DNA from: Methylobacterium aquaticum
Lineage (GTDB): Bacteria > Pseudomonadota > Alphaproteobacteria > Rhizobiales > Beijerinckiaceae
Direction of reading: 5' to 3'
Length of the DNA stretch: 58,517 nt
NCBI RefSeq assembly: GCF_001043915.1
Contig: NZ_LABX01000163.1
Location: 1 to 58,517 of the forward strand
Both the position numbers and the translations under genes were made by a program. Positions 33,360 through 41,174 of the stretch are shown here, one piece after another. How positions within the stretch are numbered: position 1 is the first letter of the stretch; every line of letters begins with the position of its first letter. The notes beneath the pieces are model-generated. The model was given only the letters and a program-made list of their open reading frames with translations, made no database searches and was not told where the DNA came from.

Positions 33360-34058
33360 TCAGCGGCGGGCGAGGCGGGCATGGTCCTGCGGCTGGGCGT
33401 CCGGCCCGCGCAGGTACAGGGGACGGGCGAGCGCCTGGGCCGGGTCGGCGACGAGGCCGAGGGAGGCGACCCAGGCGACGTCGGGGGCGACATGGCCCTC
33501 CGGCACCACGGCGTGGTTTCCCAGGGCGGTCGCGGCGGCGGCGAGCGCCGGAGCGGCGGAGCCGGCGAGCGCCGCGGGGCCGTGCCCGAGGAGCCGCACG
33601 GCGTCATGCAGGGGCAGCAGGGTCGGCGGCACGGCGATGCCGCCATCCTGGCTCAGGGCCTGGAAATAGACGTGGCCGTGGCGGGCGTCGATCGCGGCGG
33701 CGAGCAGGTAGCCCTGGCCGAGGAAATCGTCCTCCGCGGCCAGCAGCGGCGCCAGCAGGGCCGACAGGGTGGTGACGCCAACGACCGGGATGCCGCAGGC
33801 GAGACCCACCGCGCGGGCGGCCGAGAGGCCGACCCGCAGGCCCGTATAGGAGCCGGGCCCCACCGTCACGGCGACGCGGTCCAGGCTCTCGAACCCGCCC
33901 TCGACCCGGGCGATGACCCGCTCGACGAGCGGCAGCAGCGCCTCGGCATGGCCACGGGCGAGATCCATCGTCTCCTCGGCCAGGGGCTCGGGCGAGTCGT
34001 CCGCCATGATGCAGGCCGCGCAGCGCTCGAGCGCCGTATCGATGGCCAGGATCCGCAT
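33360..34058 (-). CDS. tsaB: tRNA threonylcarbamoyladenosine biosynthesis protein TsaB
   Basis: 232 residues of the ASKHA/Kae1-like fold. MRILAIDTALERCAACI at the N-terminus and VGPGSYTGLRVGLSAARAVG are diagnostic. It forms a complex with TsaD and TsaE for the t6A37 modification of ANN-decoding tRNAs. The ATG at 34058 is fixed by the conserved ILAIDT start; the frame is open further upstream without similarity. Forms an operon with rimI. Confidence 0.96.
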   Translation of the reverse strand: MRILAIDTALERCAACIMADDSPEPLAEETMDLARGHAEALLPLVERVIARVEGGFESLDRVAVTVGPGSYTGLRVGLSAARAVGLACGIPVVGVTTLSALLAPLLAAEDDFLGQGYLLAAAIDARHGHVYFQALSQDGGIAVPPTLLPLHDAVRLLGHGPAALAGSAAPALAAAATALGNHAVVPEGHVAPDVAWVASLGLVADPAQALARPLYLRGPDAQPQDHARLARR

Positions 34059-34274
34059 CACCGTCAGGCTCCGCCCTCTCGCCTTCCGCGGGTTGGAACG
34101 CCGCGGCCGGGTCCATGCCGCCGGCCACGCCGGGCCGCTCGTCGGCCCGCCGCTGGAATCCCAGCCTGGCACAGACAGGTTAACACAAGAAGGACCGCCC
34201 CGCAGATGCTGGGCGGCCCGGTTCGCTTCAGCCTTTAGATCATCCTCCGCCGGAGAGGAAACCGCCCGGCGGAA

Positions 34275-34317
34275 GAAACGGTCGTCCGGCACCGCCGATC
34301 GCGCGGCGGTGCCGGAC
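34275..34317 (-). terminator. terminator after the NifU-family gene
   Basis: A perfect 13-bp stem (GTCCGGCACCGCC / GGCGGTGCCGGAC, 8-nt loop; 34284-34317) is followed on the minus strand by CGTTTCTTCC. It lies 10 bp past the nifU-like stop and separates that gene from tsaB. Confidence 0.75.
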
Positions 34318-34327
34318 CGCCTCGCCT

Positions 34328-34894
34328 TTACGCGACCGCCTGGACCTCACGCACGTCCGGCAGGAAGTGGCGGAAGAGGTTCTGCACGCCCTGGCGCAGG
34401 GTGGCGGTGGAGGACGGGCAGCCCGAGCAGGCGCCCTTCATCTCCAGGAAGACGACGCCATCGCGAAACCCCCGGAAGGTGATGTCGCCGCCATCGCCCG
34501 CCACCGCCGGGCGCACCCGGGTCTCGAGCAGGTCCTTGATGGTGGCGACCGTGTCGGCATCGGCCTCGTCGAAGAACTCCTCGGCGGCCTCCTCGGGGGC
34601 GTGGCCGGCCTCGAGGACCGGGGCCCCCGACATGAAGTGCTCCATGATGGCGCCGAGCACCGCGGGCTTGACCTGCGGCCAGCCGGGCTCGCCCTCGGCC
34701 TTGGTCACCGAGATGAAATCGTGGCCGAGATAGACGCCGGCGACGCCGGAGACGCCGAACAGGGCGCGGGCGAGCGGCGAGCGCCCCGCGGCGGCCTCGT
34801 CCCGCGCCTCGAACGTGCCCTCGGGCAACACGACCTTGCCGGGCAGGAACTTCAGGGTGGCGGGGTTCGGGGTGGCTTCGGTCTGGATGAACAT
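34328..34894 (-). CDS. NifU-family Fe-S scaffold/carrier protein (NFU)
   Basis: 188 residues with the two-domain NFU layout. N-terminal Nfu_N (MFIQTEATPNPATLKFLPGK, GVAGVYLGHDFISVTK) is joined to a C-terminal NifU-like domain with the cluster-binding CxxC in GACSGCPSSTATLRQGV. It would carry 4Fe-4S clusters to targets such as MiaB. The ATG at 34894 is set by the conserved start. It lies downstream of the universal stress gene in the usual Rhizobiales order usp-nifU-tsaB-rimI. It ends with TAA. Confidence 0.95.
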   Translation of the reverse strand: MFIQTEATPNPATLKFLPGKVVLPEGTFEARDEAAAGRSPLARALFGVSGVAGVYLGHDFISVTKAEGEPGWPQVKPAVLGAIMEHFMSGAPVLEAGHAPEEAAEEFFDEADADTVATIKDLLETRVRPAVAGDGGDITFRGFRDGVVFLEMKGACSGCPSSTATLRQGVQNLFRHFLPDVREVQAVA

Positions 34895-35026
34895 CGGTGA
34901 TCCTCGAGACGTTCTCTGCGCCGGTTCAAGGCCGGCCGGGAACGGCGCGGAGGCTCCTGCGGAGCCGTCGCGCCTGCCCGCAGATGTGGACCCGAACGCG
35001 CGAAAGCTCAATGGAGCAGGCCGCGC

Positions 35027-35530
35027 TCATCCGGCGAGCGCCGTGATCTCCGCCTCGCTCAGGGCGCCGGGCACGATCACGACCGGGACCGGGAAGCTGC
35101 CGGCGCTGCGCCCGGCGATCGAGGTGACGAGGGGGCCGGGCCCGTCGCTGCCGGCGGCGGCGCCGAGCACCAGGAAGGCGATGTCCTCGTCGGACTCGAT
35201 CTGGTGCAGGATCGCGTCGGCGCGCTCACCGGTGCGTACCACCAATTCGGGATCGACGCCCGCGGCCTGCCGCGCCGCCGCCGCCAGGGCCTCCAGGCGC
35301 TCCATCGTCTCGGCTTCGGCCTCAGCCCGCATCGCGTCGCCGACGCCGAGCCATTCCATCGTCTCGGGCGGTTCGGCCACCGCCAGCATGACCACACGGG
35401 CCCCGAGCCGCGCCGCCCGGCGCACGGCGAAGTGGACGGCGCGGTCGCATTCCGGCGTCTCGTCGACCAGCACCATGAACTTCAGACGATGCCCGGCCTC
35501 GAAGGACCGACGCCGCTTGATCCCGACCAT
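35027..35530 (-). CDS. universal stress protein (UspA family)
   Basis: 167 residues. The Rossmann-like UspA fold opens with LKFMVLVDETPECDRAVHFAVRRA. An acidic helix follows and the chain ends in a GAAAGSDGPGPLVTSIAGRS nucleotide-binding-like loop plus FPVPVVIVPG. Probably a soluble stress-tolerance protein. Divergent from the sia operon; a 9-bp inverted repeat lies upstream at 35579-35612. Confidence 0.9.
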   Translation of the reverse strand: MVGIKRRRSFEAGHRLKFMVLVDETPECDRAVHFAVRRAARLGARVVMLAVAEPPETMEWLGVGDAMRAEAEAETMERLEALAAAARQAAGVDPELVVRTGERADAILHQIESDEDIAFLVLGAAAGSDGPGPLVTSIAGRSAGSFPVPVVIVPGALSEAEITALAG

Positions 35531-36019
35531 GCCCGGACGCGCTCCGCCGACCGGCCGATGCTGCTCCCGCAGGCGGCCGCCCGCAAGGGGGCGCCCGGCG
35601 CCGCTTGCGGGCCGCGGTCGCCCTGCGCGGCGCCGCAACCGCGACTCACCGGGACGAATCGGCCGGGGACATCCCGGAAAGGCCCGGCGCCCGCATCCCC
35701 GAAAGAGGGCATGGTCGCAGCGCAGCCGAACCGCCCGAAATGTGTCCCAACGGCATGGTCGCCGCCAGCTGCACAACCTGAATGCAAACCGCGGGTTTTT
35801 TCAGCATATTCTGGATGGAGAATCACCGTGCGACGATCGGACGGTCCGATTTTCGACGAAGCGAGAGAGGACTTTCCTGCGGCAACGAAGTAACAGTTCG
35901 GTGAGCCCATGTGCGCTAACATCTCGGCCGAGAGTGTCGTCCGGCCGCCGTTCAGCCCGAACCGCGTGCGACCGGGGCGACGGGGTCCAGACCGGTGGTG
36001 TCCCTGGCGGGAGAGAGCG
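35531..36019. other. divergent spacer between the stress-protein gene and the sia operon
   Basis: No convincing gene is seen. Near the sia side an AT-rich stretch (AAACCGCGGGTTTTTTCAGC at 35786-35805, then CATATT) may hold the operon promoter. ATTTTCGACGAAGCG at about 35850 resembles the head of the family-2 repeat (ATTTTCCGACGAAGCG) and may be a decayed fragment. No GGAAC-N16/17-CGTT stress promoter was found. Confidence 0.4.
35579..35612. promoter_or_regulatory. 9-bp perfect inverted repeat upstream of the stress-protein gene
   Basis: GCCCGCAAG (35579-35587) and CTTGCGGGC (35604-35612) are separated by 16 bp, about 50 bp before the gene's ATG. It could be an operator or a 5'-leader hairpin. 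Function inferred from position only. Confidence 0.35.
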
Positions 36020-36574
36020 GTGCTCGCATCTGACTTCCTGGCGTTCCACGAGGCGTCCCGGCGCAACGGGATCATCCTGTCGTTCGGCGGCGACCTGTCC
36101 GAGAACGTGCTGTTCTCCCTCGGCGAGGTGCTGAAGCTGCGGATGCAGCAGGGTGCCACCGACGCGGCGGTGTCCAAGCGCGTCTTCTCGATCTTCGTCG
36201 AGCAGGCCCAGAACGTCATCCGTTACTCGGCCGACAAGCTCGTGCCGCACGGCTCGCCCGCCGGCAGCATGGTCAGCGCCGGCCTGATCGTGGTCGGGAT
36301 CGAGGACGGGCGCTTCTTCGTCGCCTGCGGCAACGAGGTGCCGGGCGAGCACGTCACGGCGCTGCGCGCCCGGCTCGATCACCTCGTCGGCCTGTCGGGC
36401 GAGGAGTTGAAGAAATACTATCGCGAACGGCTGCGCCAGCCCGCCGACGAGGGCAGCCTCGGCGGCAGCATCGGGCTGATCGAGATCGCCCGGCGCTCCA
36501 GCGCCCCGGTCGAGTACGACTTCCAGGCACGCGGCGACGACCGCTGCTTCTTCTGCCTCAAGGCCTTCATCTGA
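36020..36574 (+). CDS. SiaB-like protein kinase (HATPase fold)
   Basis: 184 residues. It resembles SiaB of the Pseudomonas SiaABCD pathway, which phosphorylates SiaC. ATP-binding features: an N-box-like FVEQAQNVIRYS, and a late G-box GGSIGLIEIARRS. ILSFGGDLSENVLFSLGEVL is typical of the N-terminal part. I chose GTG at 36020 because GGGAGAG lies about 5 nt upstream; the frame also opens at ATG 35909, but the intervening residues are Arg/Pro-rich and unlike the family. Followed after 11 nt by the siaC-like gene. Confidence 0.8.
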   Translation: MLASDFLAFHEASRRNGIILSFGGDLSENVLFSLGEVLKLRMQQGATDAAVSKRVFSIFVEQAQNVIRYSADKLVPHGSPAGSMVSAGLIVVGIEDGRFFVACGNEVPGEHVTALRARLDHLVGLSGEELKKYYRERLRQPADEGSLGGSIGLIEIARRSSAPVEYDFQARGDDRCFFCLKAFI

Positions 36575-36585
36575 GGCACGCGACG

Positions 36586-36972
36586 ATGGACCGGATCCAG
36601 ATCCCCGCCACCAGCCGCTCGCCGCTGGTCGATTTCGACTTTCCCGCCGGGCGCCTGCTGCTGCGCGGAGAATCCTACCCCGAGGACGCCGCCGCCTTCT
36701 ACGGCCCCCTGCTCCAGGCCCTGCGCGCCTGTCTGGAGGAGGAGGCGACGCCGCTGACCTTCGAGGTGGCCCTGTCCTACTTCAATTCATCGAGCGCCAA
36801 GGCGTTGATGAATCTGTTCATGCCCCTCGAGGAGGCCGCCGAGGAGGGCCGCGCGGTGACGATCCGCTGGCTCTACGCCGAGGGCGACGACACCATCGCG
36901 GAAGCGGGCGAGGATTTTGCGGCAGATTTCTCGCACGCCCAGTTCGAGATGGTGCAGGAGACGACGGCATGA
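36586..36972 (+). CDS. SiaC-like phospho-switch protein (DUF1987)
   Basis: 128 residues. It starts with the DUF1987 pattern IPATSRSPLVDFDFPAGRLLLRG, with SYPEDAAAFYGPL next. The central LSYFNSSSAKALMNLF is the phospho-acceptor loop: Ser68 stands where Pseudomonas SiaC carries the phosphorylated Thr68. In that system unphosphorylated SiaC binds and activates the diguanylate cyclase SiaD. The stop overlaps the next start by 4 bp (ATGA). Confidence 0.88.
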   Translation: MDRIQIPATSRSPLVDFDFPAGRLLLRGESYPEDAAAFYGPLLQALRACLEEEATPLTFEVALSYFNSSSAKALMNLFMPLEEAAEEGRAVTIRWLYAEGDDTIAEAGEDFAADFSHAQFEMVQETTA

Positions 36973-37880
36973 CGACCAGGGCGGCTCCGGAGCGTGCGGC
37001 GATGACCGACGGTGAGGCTCCCCCGGAGCCTGACACAGGCGAGAAGGGCGACGGGGCCAAGCGACCCGGCGTGCCGGGCAACGTCTTCAGCCTGTTCGAC
37101 AACGAGGAAGCGATCCTCGACCGGACCGAGGTGATGCTGACCCAGCTCGCCGCCGTGGCGGACGGGGTGAAGGTGCTGGCCGAGGCGTATCGGCGGGGCT
37201 ACCGCGAGCAGCGCCGGCTGGTGCGGCTGAGCGACCGGATGCAGGCCGACCTTCAGAAGGCCAACAAGCGCCTTGCCGAACAGCAGCGCGACCTGCAATC
37301 TCTGAACGAGGCGCTCTCGGGCGAGATCGAGACCAGCGCCCGGCTGGAGGCGGAGCTGCGCCGGCTCGCCGATACCGACCCGTTGACCGGGGCGCTGGCC
37401 CGCCGGCGCTTCCTGGAGGTCTGCGCCCGCGACTGGCCGCGCCGCCCGGGGCAGAGGGCGTGCCTGCTGATGCTCGACCTCGACCGGTTCAAGCTCGTCA
37501 ACGACAGCCATGGCCACGCCGCCGGCGACGCGGCGCTGATCGCCTTCGTGACCGCCTGCCGCTCGGCCCTGCGCTCCCTCGACACGGTCGGTCGGCTCGG
37601 AGGCGAGGAATTCGCGGTCCTCCTGGTCGAGACCGACCTTGAAGACGGGGCGGTGATCGCCGAGCGGATCCGCGCCGCCGTGGCGGCGCATCCGGTCGCC
37701 ACCGAAGGCGGGCCGATCGGCATCACGGTGAGCATCGGCCTCGCGGCCGCCACGCCGGAGGAGAGCGTCCAGGCCACGATGCGCCGGGCCGATGCGGCGC
37801 TCTACGCCGCCAAGCACGGCGGCCGCAACCGGGTGGAGCGGGCGCAGACGAGTCCCGCCGCGGCGGACGCCGCCCCTTGA
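36969..37880 (+). CDS. SiaD-like diguanylate cyclase (GGDEF)
   Basis: 303 residues. An N-terminal helical/coiled-coil signalling region (about 40-130: NEEAILDRTEVMLTQLA, ADLQKANKRLAEQQRDLQSL) precedes a GGDEF domain with LADTDPLTGALARRRF, LDRFKLVNDSHGH and the active-site GGEEF. The inhibitory I-site RxxD (RSLD) lies five residues before it, so product inhibition is expected. It makes c-di-GMP, and by analogy should be switched on by the SiaC-like protein. No membrane segment. Confidence 0.9.
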   Translation: MTTRAAPERAAMTDGEAPPEPDTGEKGDGAKRPGVPGNVFSLFDNEEAILDRTEVMLTQLAAVADGVKVLAEAYRRGYREQRRLVRLSDRMQADLQKANKRLAEQQRDLQSLNEALSGEIETSARLEAELRRLADTDPLTGALARRRFLEVCARDWPRRPGQRACLLMLDLDRFKLVNDSHGHAAGDAALIAFVTACRSALRSLDTVGRLGGEEFAVLLVETDLEDGAVIAERIRAAVAAHPVATEGGPIGITVSIGLAAATPEESVQATMRRADAALYAAKHGGRNRVERAQTSPAAADAAP

Positions 37881-39544
37881 GCGGCGAGCCCCTGGCACAG
37901 GGCGCCCCCCGCCGCGGCGGATCCCTGCGGGGCGCCGGGCCGCTGCGCCGGGGCGACGCGCCGGCCGATCTCGGCTTCACCGGGGTACCGACGACGCAGG
38001 ATGGCGGCGCCGACACGATGCGCCCGGGCGCCCTGCGCGGCGCCGCCCGGGGCCGCAACCTCGACGGCCTCGCCCATACCCTGTTCCTGCGGCTCTCGCC
38101 GGTGATCGCCGCGGTGGTGCTGACGACCCAGGTGGTGATCGCCTGGGTCAATTACGGCGACCAGATCCGCCTCTCCGGCGAGCGCGCGCAATTGATGGCG
38201 GACATGACCGCCCGGGCCCTCGCCCATCCGGGATGGACCACCGATTACGCCCGCCCGCTCCAGGCCGTCGGGCTCGATCCCGCCTTCCGGTACGCGGTCC
38301 TGCGCGATGCCTCGGGGAATGTGGTGGCACGGCTCGGCGAGGAACCGCGAGGCCGCAACTTCGAGCGCATCCAGGTCTCGGCCGAGATCGATCCCGGGAC
38401 GGCGGCGCAGCCGGCCGGCAGCCTGACCCTGGTCCTGTCGGCGGAGGACCTGCGGGCCAATGCCGAGAAGCAGTTCGTGATGGTCCTCGGGGCCAGCCTG
38501 GTGCTGATGCTGGCCTTCGCCCTGGCCCTGCGGCTGGCGGTGGGACGGCACGTGCTGGTCCCCCTGCGCCGGCTCCTCTCCGCCATGGGGCAGGTCGAGC
38601 ACAAGGAGTGGGTGACGGTCGACCTCGCCGGCCGACGCCGGCCGAGCCGCGAGATCGCCGACATCTCCGCCGCCTTCAACCGCATGGTGGAAGGGTTGCG
38701 GAGCGGCGACGAGGCCCGCAACCTGCTGGCCGAGCTGGAGCGCACCCATGCGCGGCTGGCCGAGGCGAACGGCCTGGTGATGGAGAGCCTCGGCTATGCC
38801 CGCCGCATCCAGCAGGCGGTGCTGCCGGGGCCCGATGCCACGCTGGGGGAAGCCGGATTCGAGGTCGCGGTCCTGTGGGAGCCGCTCCATGTCGTCGGCG
38901 GCGATTACTACTGGATCGAGGAGATCGACGGTCTTGCCATCGTGGTGGTGGCCGATTGCACGGGCCACGGCGTGCCCGGCGCCTTCCTGACCCTGATCGT
39001 GGCGACCGCCCTCGACCGGATCCTGCACGACCGGGGCCTGCGCCGGCCGGACGAGATCCTGGCGGTCCTCGACGGCGTGGTGCGGACGCGGCTGCGACAG
39101 GACGGGACCGCCTCCGACGGATCGGATGACGGGCTCGATTGCGGGATCTGCGTCGTCGACCGGGCGAACGACACGCTGGATTTCGCCGGCGCCGGCCTCG
39201 CCCTGACGGTGCTGGCCGAGGGCGAGACCACCCGGGTCAAGGGCCGGCGCCACGGCCTCGGCTACCGGCGGACCGGGCGGGAGGAACCGTTCGCGGCCAT
39301 CCGCCTCCCGCTCCGCGACGGCCAGACCTTCTTCCTGATGACGGACGGAGTCAGCGACCAGATGGGCGGCCCGTCCCGGCGGCTCCTCGGCCATCGAGGC
39401 GTCGCCGAGATCTTGCGCCGGCATCGACGCCTGTCCCTGGCCGAGCAGGTCTCGGCCCTGGAGGCGGCGCTGGCCGCCCATCGCGGGCCGGAGCCGCGGC
39501 GGGACGACATGGCCCTGGTGGCGTTCCGGCCGAGATCCGGTTGA
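37877..39544 (+). CDS. SiaA-like membrane PP2C/SpoIIE phosphatase with HAMP domain
   Basis: 555 residues. TM1 (RLSPVIAAVVLTTQVVIAWV), a periplasmic sensor of about 120 residues, TM2 (VMVLGASLVLMLAFALALRL), a HAMP linker, then a SpoIIE/PP2C domain with metal-binding GGDYYWIEEIDGL, VADCTGHGVPGAFLTL, TDGVSDQMGG and RRDDMALVAF. It would dephosphorylate the SiaC-like protein in response to an outside signal. The TTG at 37877 overlaps the previous stop (TTGA) but lacks a Shine-Dalgarno; ATG 38018, closer to TM1, is a serious alternative start. Confidence 0.88.
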   Translation: MSGEPLAQGAPRRGGSLRGAGPLRRGDAPADLGFTGVPTTQDGGADTMRPGALRGAARGRNLDGLAHTLFLRLSPVIAAVVLTTQVVIAWVNYGDQIRLSGERAQLMADMTARALAHPGWTTDYARPLQAVGLDPAFRYAVLRDASGNVVARLGEEPRGRNFERIQVSAEIDPGTAAQPAGSLTLVLSAEDLRANAEKQFVMVLGASLVLMLAFALALRLAVGRHVLVPLRRLLSAMGQVEHKEWVTVDLAGRRRPSREIADISAAFNRMVEGLRSGDEARNLLAELERTHARLAEANGLVMESLGYARRIQQAVLPGPDATLGEAGFEVAVLWEPLHVVGGDYYWIEEIDGLAIVVVADCTGHGVPGAFLTLIVATALDRILHDRGLRRPDEILAVLDGVVRTRLRQDGTASDGSDDGLDCGICVVDRANDTLDFAGAGLALTVLAEGETTRVKGRRHGLGYRRTGREEPFAAIRLPLRDGQTFFLMTDGVSDQMGGPSRRLLGHRGVAEILRRHRRLSLAEQVSALEAALAAHRGPEPRRDDMALVAFRPRSG

Positions 39545-39592
39545 GCGAGGCGGGGATCCCGCAGGAACCCCGCCCGAATCACGCGCCGCCGG

Positions 39593-39880
39593 TCAGAACC
39601 GGCAGACCCGCCGCGGCCCGTAGGGCGTCGGACGGACGAAGCAGCGGCGGCCATAGACCCGCGGCGGAGCGTAAGCGGGACGGCCGTACATCGGCCGGCA
39701 GCGACCATAGGGACCGCGGGCGAAGCCGGGGCCGCAGCCCTGGGCGACCTGCGTCACCGGCGCCTCGGGGGCGAGCAGACCGCCGAGGCCGGGCCCGGCC
39801 GGGGCGGCGCTCGCGGGTGCGGCCGCGAGACCGCCGAACGCCAGGGCTGCGAGACCGACGATCTTCCAACGCATCAGCAT
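39593..39880 (-). CDS. small secreted GCG/CRP-motif protein
   Basis: 95 residues. Signal peptide (RWKIVGLAALAFGGLAAAPASA) followed by QGCGPGFARGPYGRCRP and a Tyr/Arg/Pro-rich tail (GRPAYAPPRVYGRR, PYGPRRVCRF). This is the pattern of the small 'GCG_CRPN'-type secreted proteins common in Methylobacterium and Bradyrhizobium; function unknown, with cysteines suggesting disulfides. ATGs at 39880 and 39874 are both possible. Confidence 0.72.
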   Translation of the reverse strand: MLMRWKIVGLAALAFGGLAAAPASAAPAGPGLGGLLAPEAPVTQVAQGCGPGFARGPYGRCRPMYGRPAYAPPRVYGRRCFVRPTPYGPRRVCRF

Positions 39881-40050
39881 GGCGGAGGGTCCTCAATAGG
39901 GTCCGCGGGGCGACGTCGCCCTCGGACACGAGGTTCGTGGAGCGGCGGGCACCGAGAATCTGTGCCACGCCGAGCCGAGATAACACGCTCGGCGCCGTTC
40001 GGTTCCTGGCAGGCCGCTCTGCGTCACGAAAATTGCCGTGCCGGCGCGTG

Positions 40051-40079
40051 TCGACAAATCGCGGCGATTCCTGTAGGGA
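40051..40079 (+). promoter_or_regulatory. candidate promoter of rplS
   Basis: TCGACA (40051-40056), 17 bp, TAGGGA (40074-40079), about 83 bp before the rplS ATG. The -10 resembles TAGGGT of the ilvBN promoter. Confidence 0.4.
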
Positions 40080-40161
40080 GCCGGCAACTCACAACAGGAC
40101 GCCGAAATCCTGACGCCGGATCCCATCCCGGGGCGCGGCGGCGACGGCAGGAGTTTGACCG

Positions 40162-40563
40162 ATGAACATCATCCAGCAGCTCGAGCAGGAGCAGATCGCT
40201 CAGCTCAACAAGACGATCCCCGACTTCGAGCCCGGCGACACGGTCATCGTGAACGTCAAGGTGAAGGAAGGTGAGCGCAGCCGCGTTCAGGCCTACGAAG
40301 GCGTCGTGATTGCCCGTTCGGGCGGCGGCATCAACGAGAGCTTCACCGTCCGCAAGATCTCGTATGGCGAGGGCGTCGAGCGCGTCTTCCCGATCTACTC
40401 GCCGAATATCGATTCGATCAAGGTGGTCCGGCGCGGCAAGGTGCGTCGCGCCAAGCTGTATTACCTGCGCGACCGCCGCGGCAAGTCGGCCCGTATCGCC
40501 GAGCGCGCCGAGCGCGGCGCCGAGAAGGGCAAGACCAACAAGAAGACCACCGCTGCGGAGTGA
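40162..40563 (+). CDS. rplS: 50S ribosomal protein L19
   Basis: 133 residues at the 30S-50S interface. Starts MNIIQQLEQEQIAQLNKTIP and has the conserved GDTVIVNVKVKEGERSRVQ, AYEGVVIARSGGGINESFTV and RRGKVRRAKLYYLRDRRGKS. A lysine-rich tail follows. Unlike the common rpsP-rimM-trmD-rplS operon, no trmD precedes it here; it has its own promoter-like sequence and a strong terminator. Confidence 0.98.
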   Translation: MNIIQQLEQEQIAQLNKTIPDFEPGDTVIVNVKVKEGERSRVQAYEGVVIARSGGGINESFTVRKISYGEGVERVFPIYSPNIDSIKVVRRGKVRRAKLYYLRDRRGKSARIAERAERGAEKGKTNKKTTAAE

Positions 40564-40597
40564 CATCCTCAGCGATCACGCTGTGAGTGCCACAAGA

Positions 40598-40631
40598 GGC
40601 CGCCTCCCCTCCCGGGTCGAGGCGGCCTTTT
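40598..40631 (+). terminator. intrinsic terminator of rplS
   Basis: A perfect 9-bp stem GGCCGCCTC / GAGGCGGCC with a 12-nt loop is followed by TTTTC, 34 bp after the stop. Confidence 0.85.
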
Positions 40632-40680
40632 CGTGTCGGCCAGCCCCCGGCCCGCATGTCGGCGACCGGCTGTCGCTCGC

Positions 40681-41052
40681 TCAGGCCCGGCCGCGCCACC
40701 ACGCAACCACCCGGAGCCATCTGGCCTCGAGCCACCGGGCCGACCGTTCGAGGGACGGCTTCATGCCCGGCAGATCCTCGCTGAGAAGGGCGAGGCCGAG
40801 CGGCAGCATCCATAGGCCGAAGACCGGGAGCACCGCCAGGAAGCCGCCGAGGATCAGCAGCAGGGCGGCCGGGATGCGGACCCAGCGCCGGGACGGGGCA
40901 CGCAGCCAGGCGATGGACTCCCCCACCCGCCGCGGCAGGAGGTCGAGCAACTGGGCGATCCGGTCGTCCCAGGCTTGCGCCAGCGGGTTCGCGGAACCGT
41001 TCGGCACCGCCGCCGGGACTGGCGGGCGCGTGGTGGTGTCGTGATGGATCAT
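40681..41052 (-). CDS. small membrane protein, PGPGW-like
   Basis: About 123 residues. A basic-aromatic stretch (WLRAPSRRWVRIP) precedes a hydrophobic hairpin (AALLLILGGFLAVLPVFGLW, MLPLGLALLSEDLPG) and a Trp/Arg-rich C-terminus (ARWLEARWLRVVAWWRGRA). The Pro-Gly-rich turn between two helices recalls PGPGW-type putative membrane proteins. ATG 41052 chosen; a TTG at 41064 is possible. Function unknown. Convergent with rplS. Confidence 0.65.
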   Translation of the reverse strand: MIHHDTTTRPPVPAAVPNGSANPLAQAWDDRIAQLLDLLPRRVGESIAWLRAPSRRWVRIPAALLLILGGFLAVLPVFGLWMLPLGLALLSEDLPGMKPSLERSARWLEARWLRVVAWWRGRA

Positions 41053-41174
41053 GGCAAGACACAAAGCGGCAAGGCGGCCGGACGGTTCCCCACAGCCCCG
41101 TCGCGGCGAGGGTCGGCTCCTGCGAGGCCGCGCCGCATTGCCGAGCCCCCGGCCGCGGCCTACCTTCGCGTATC

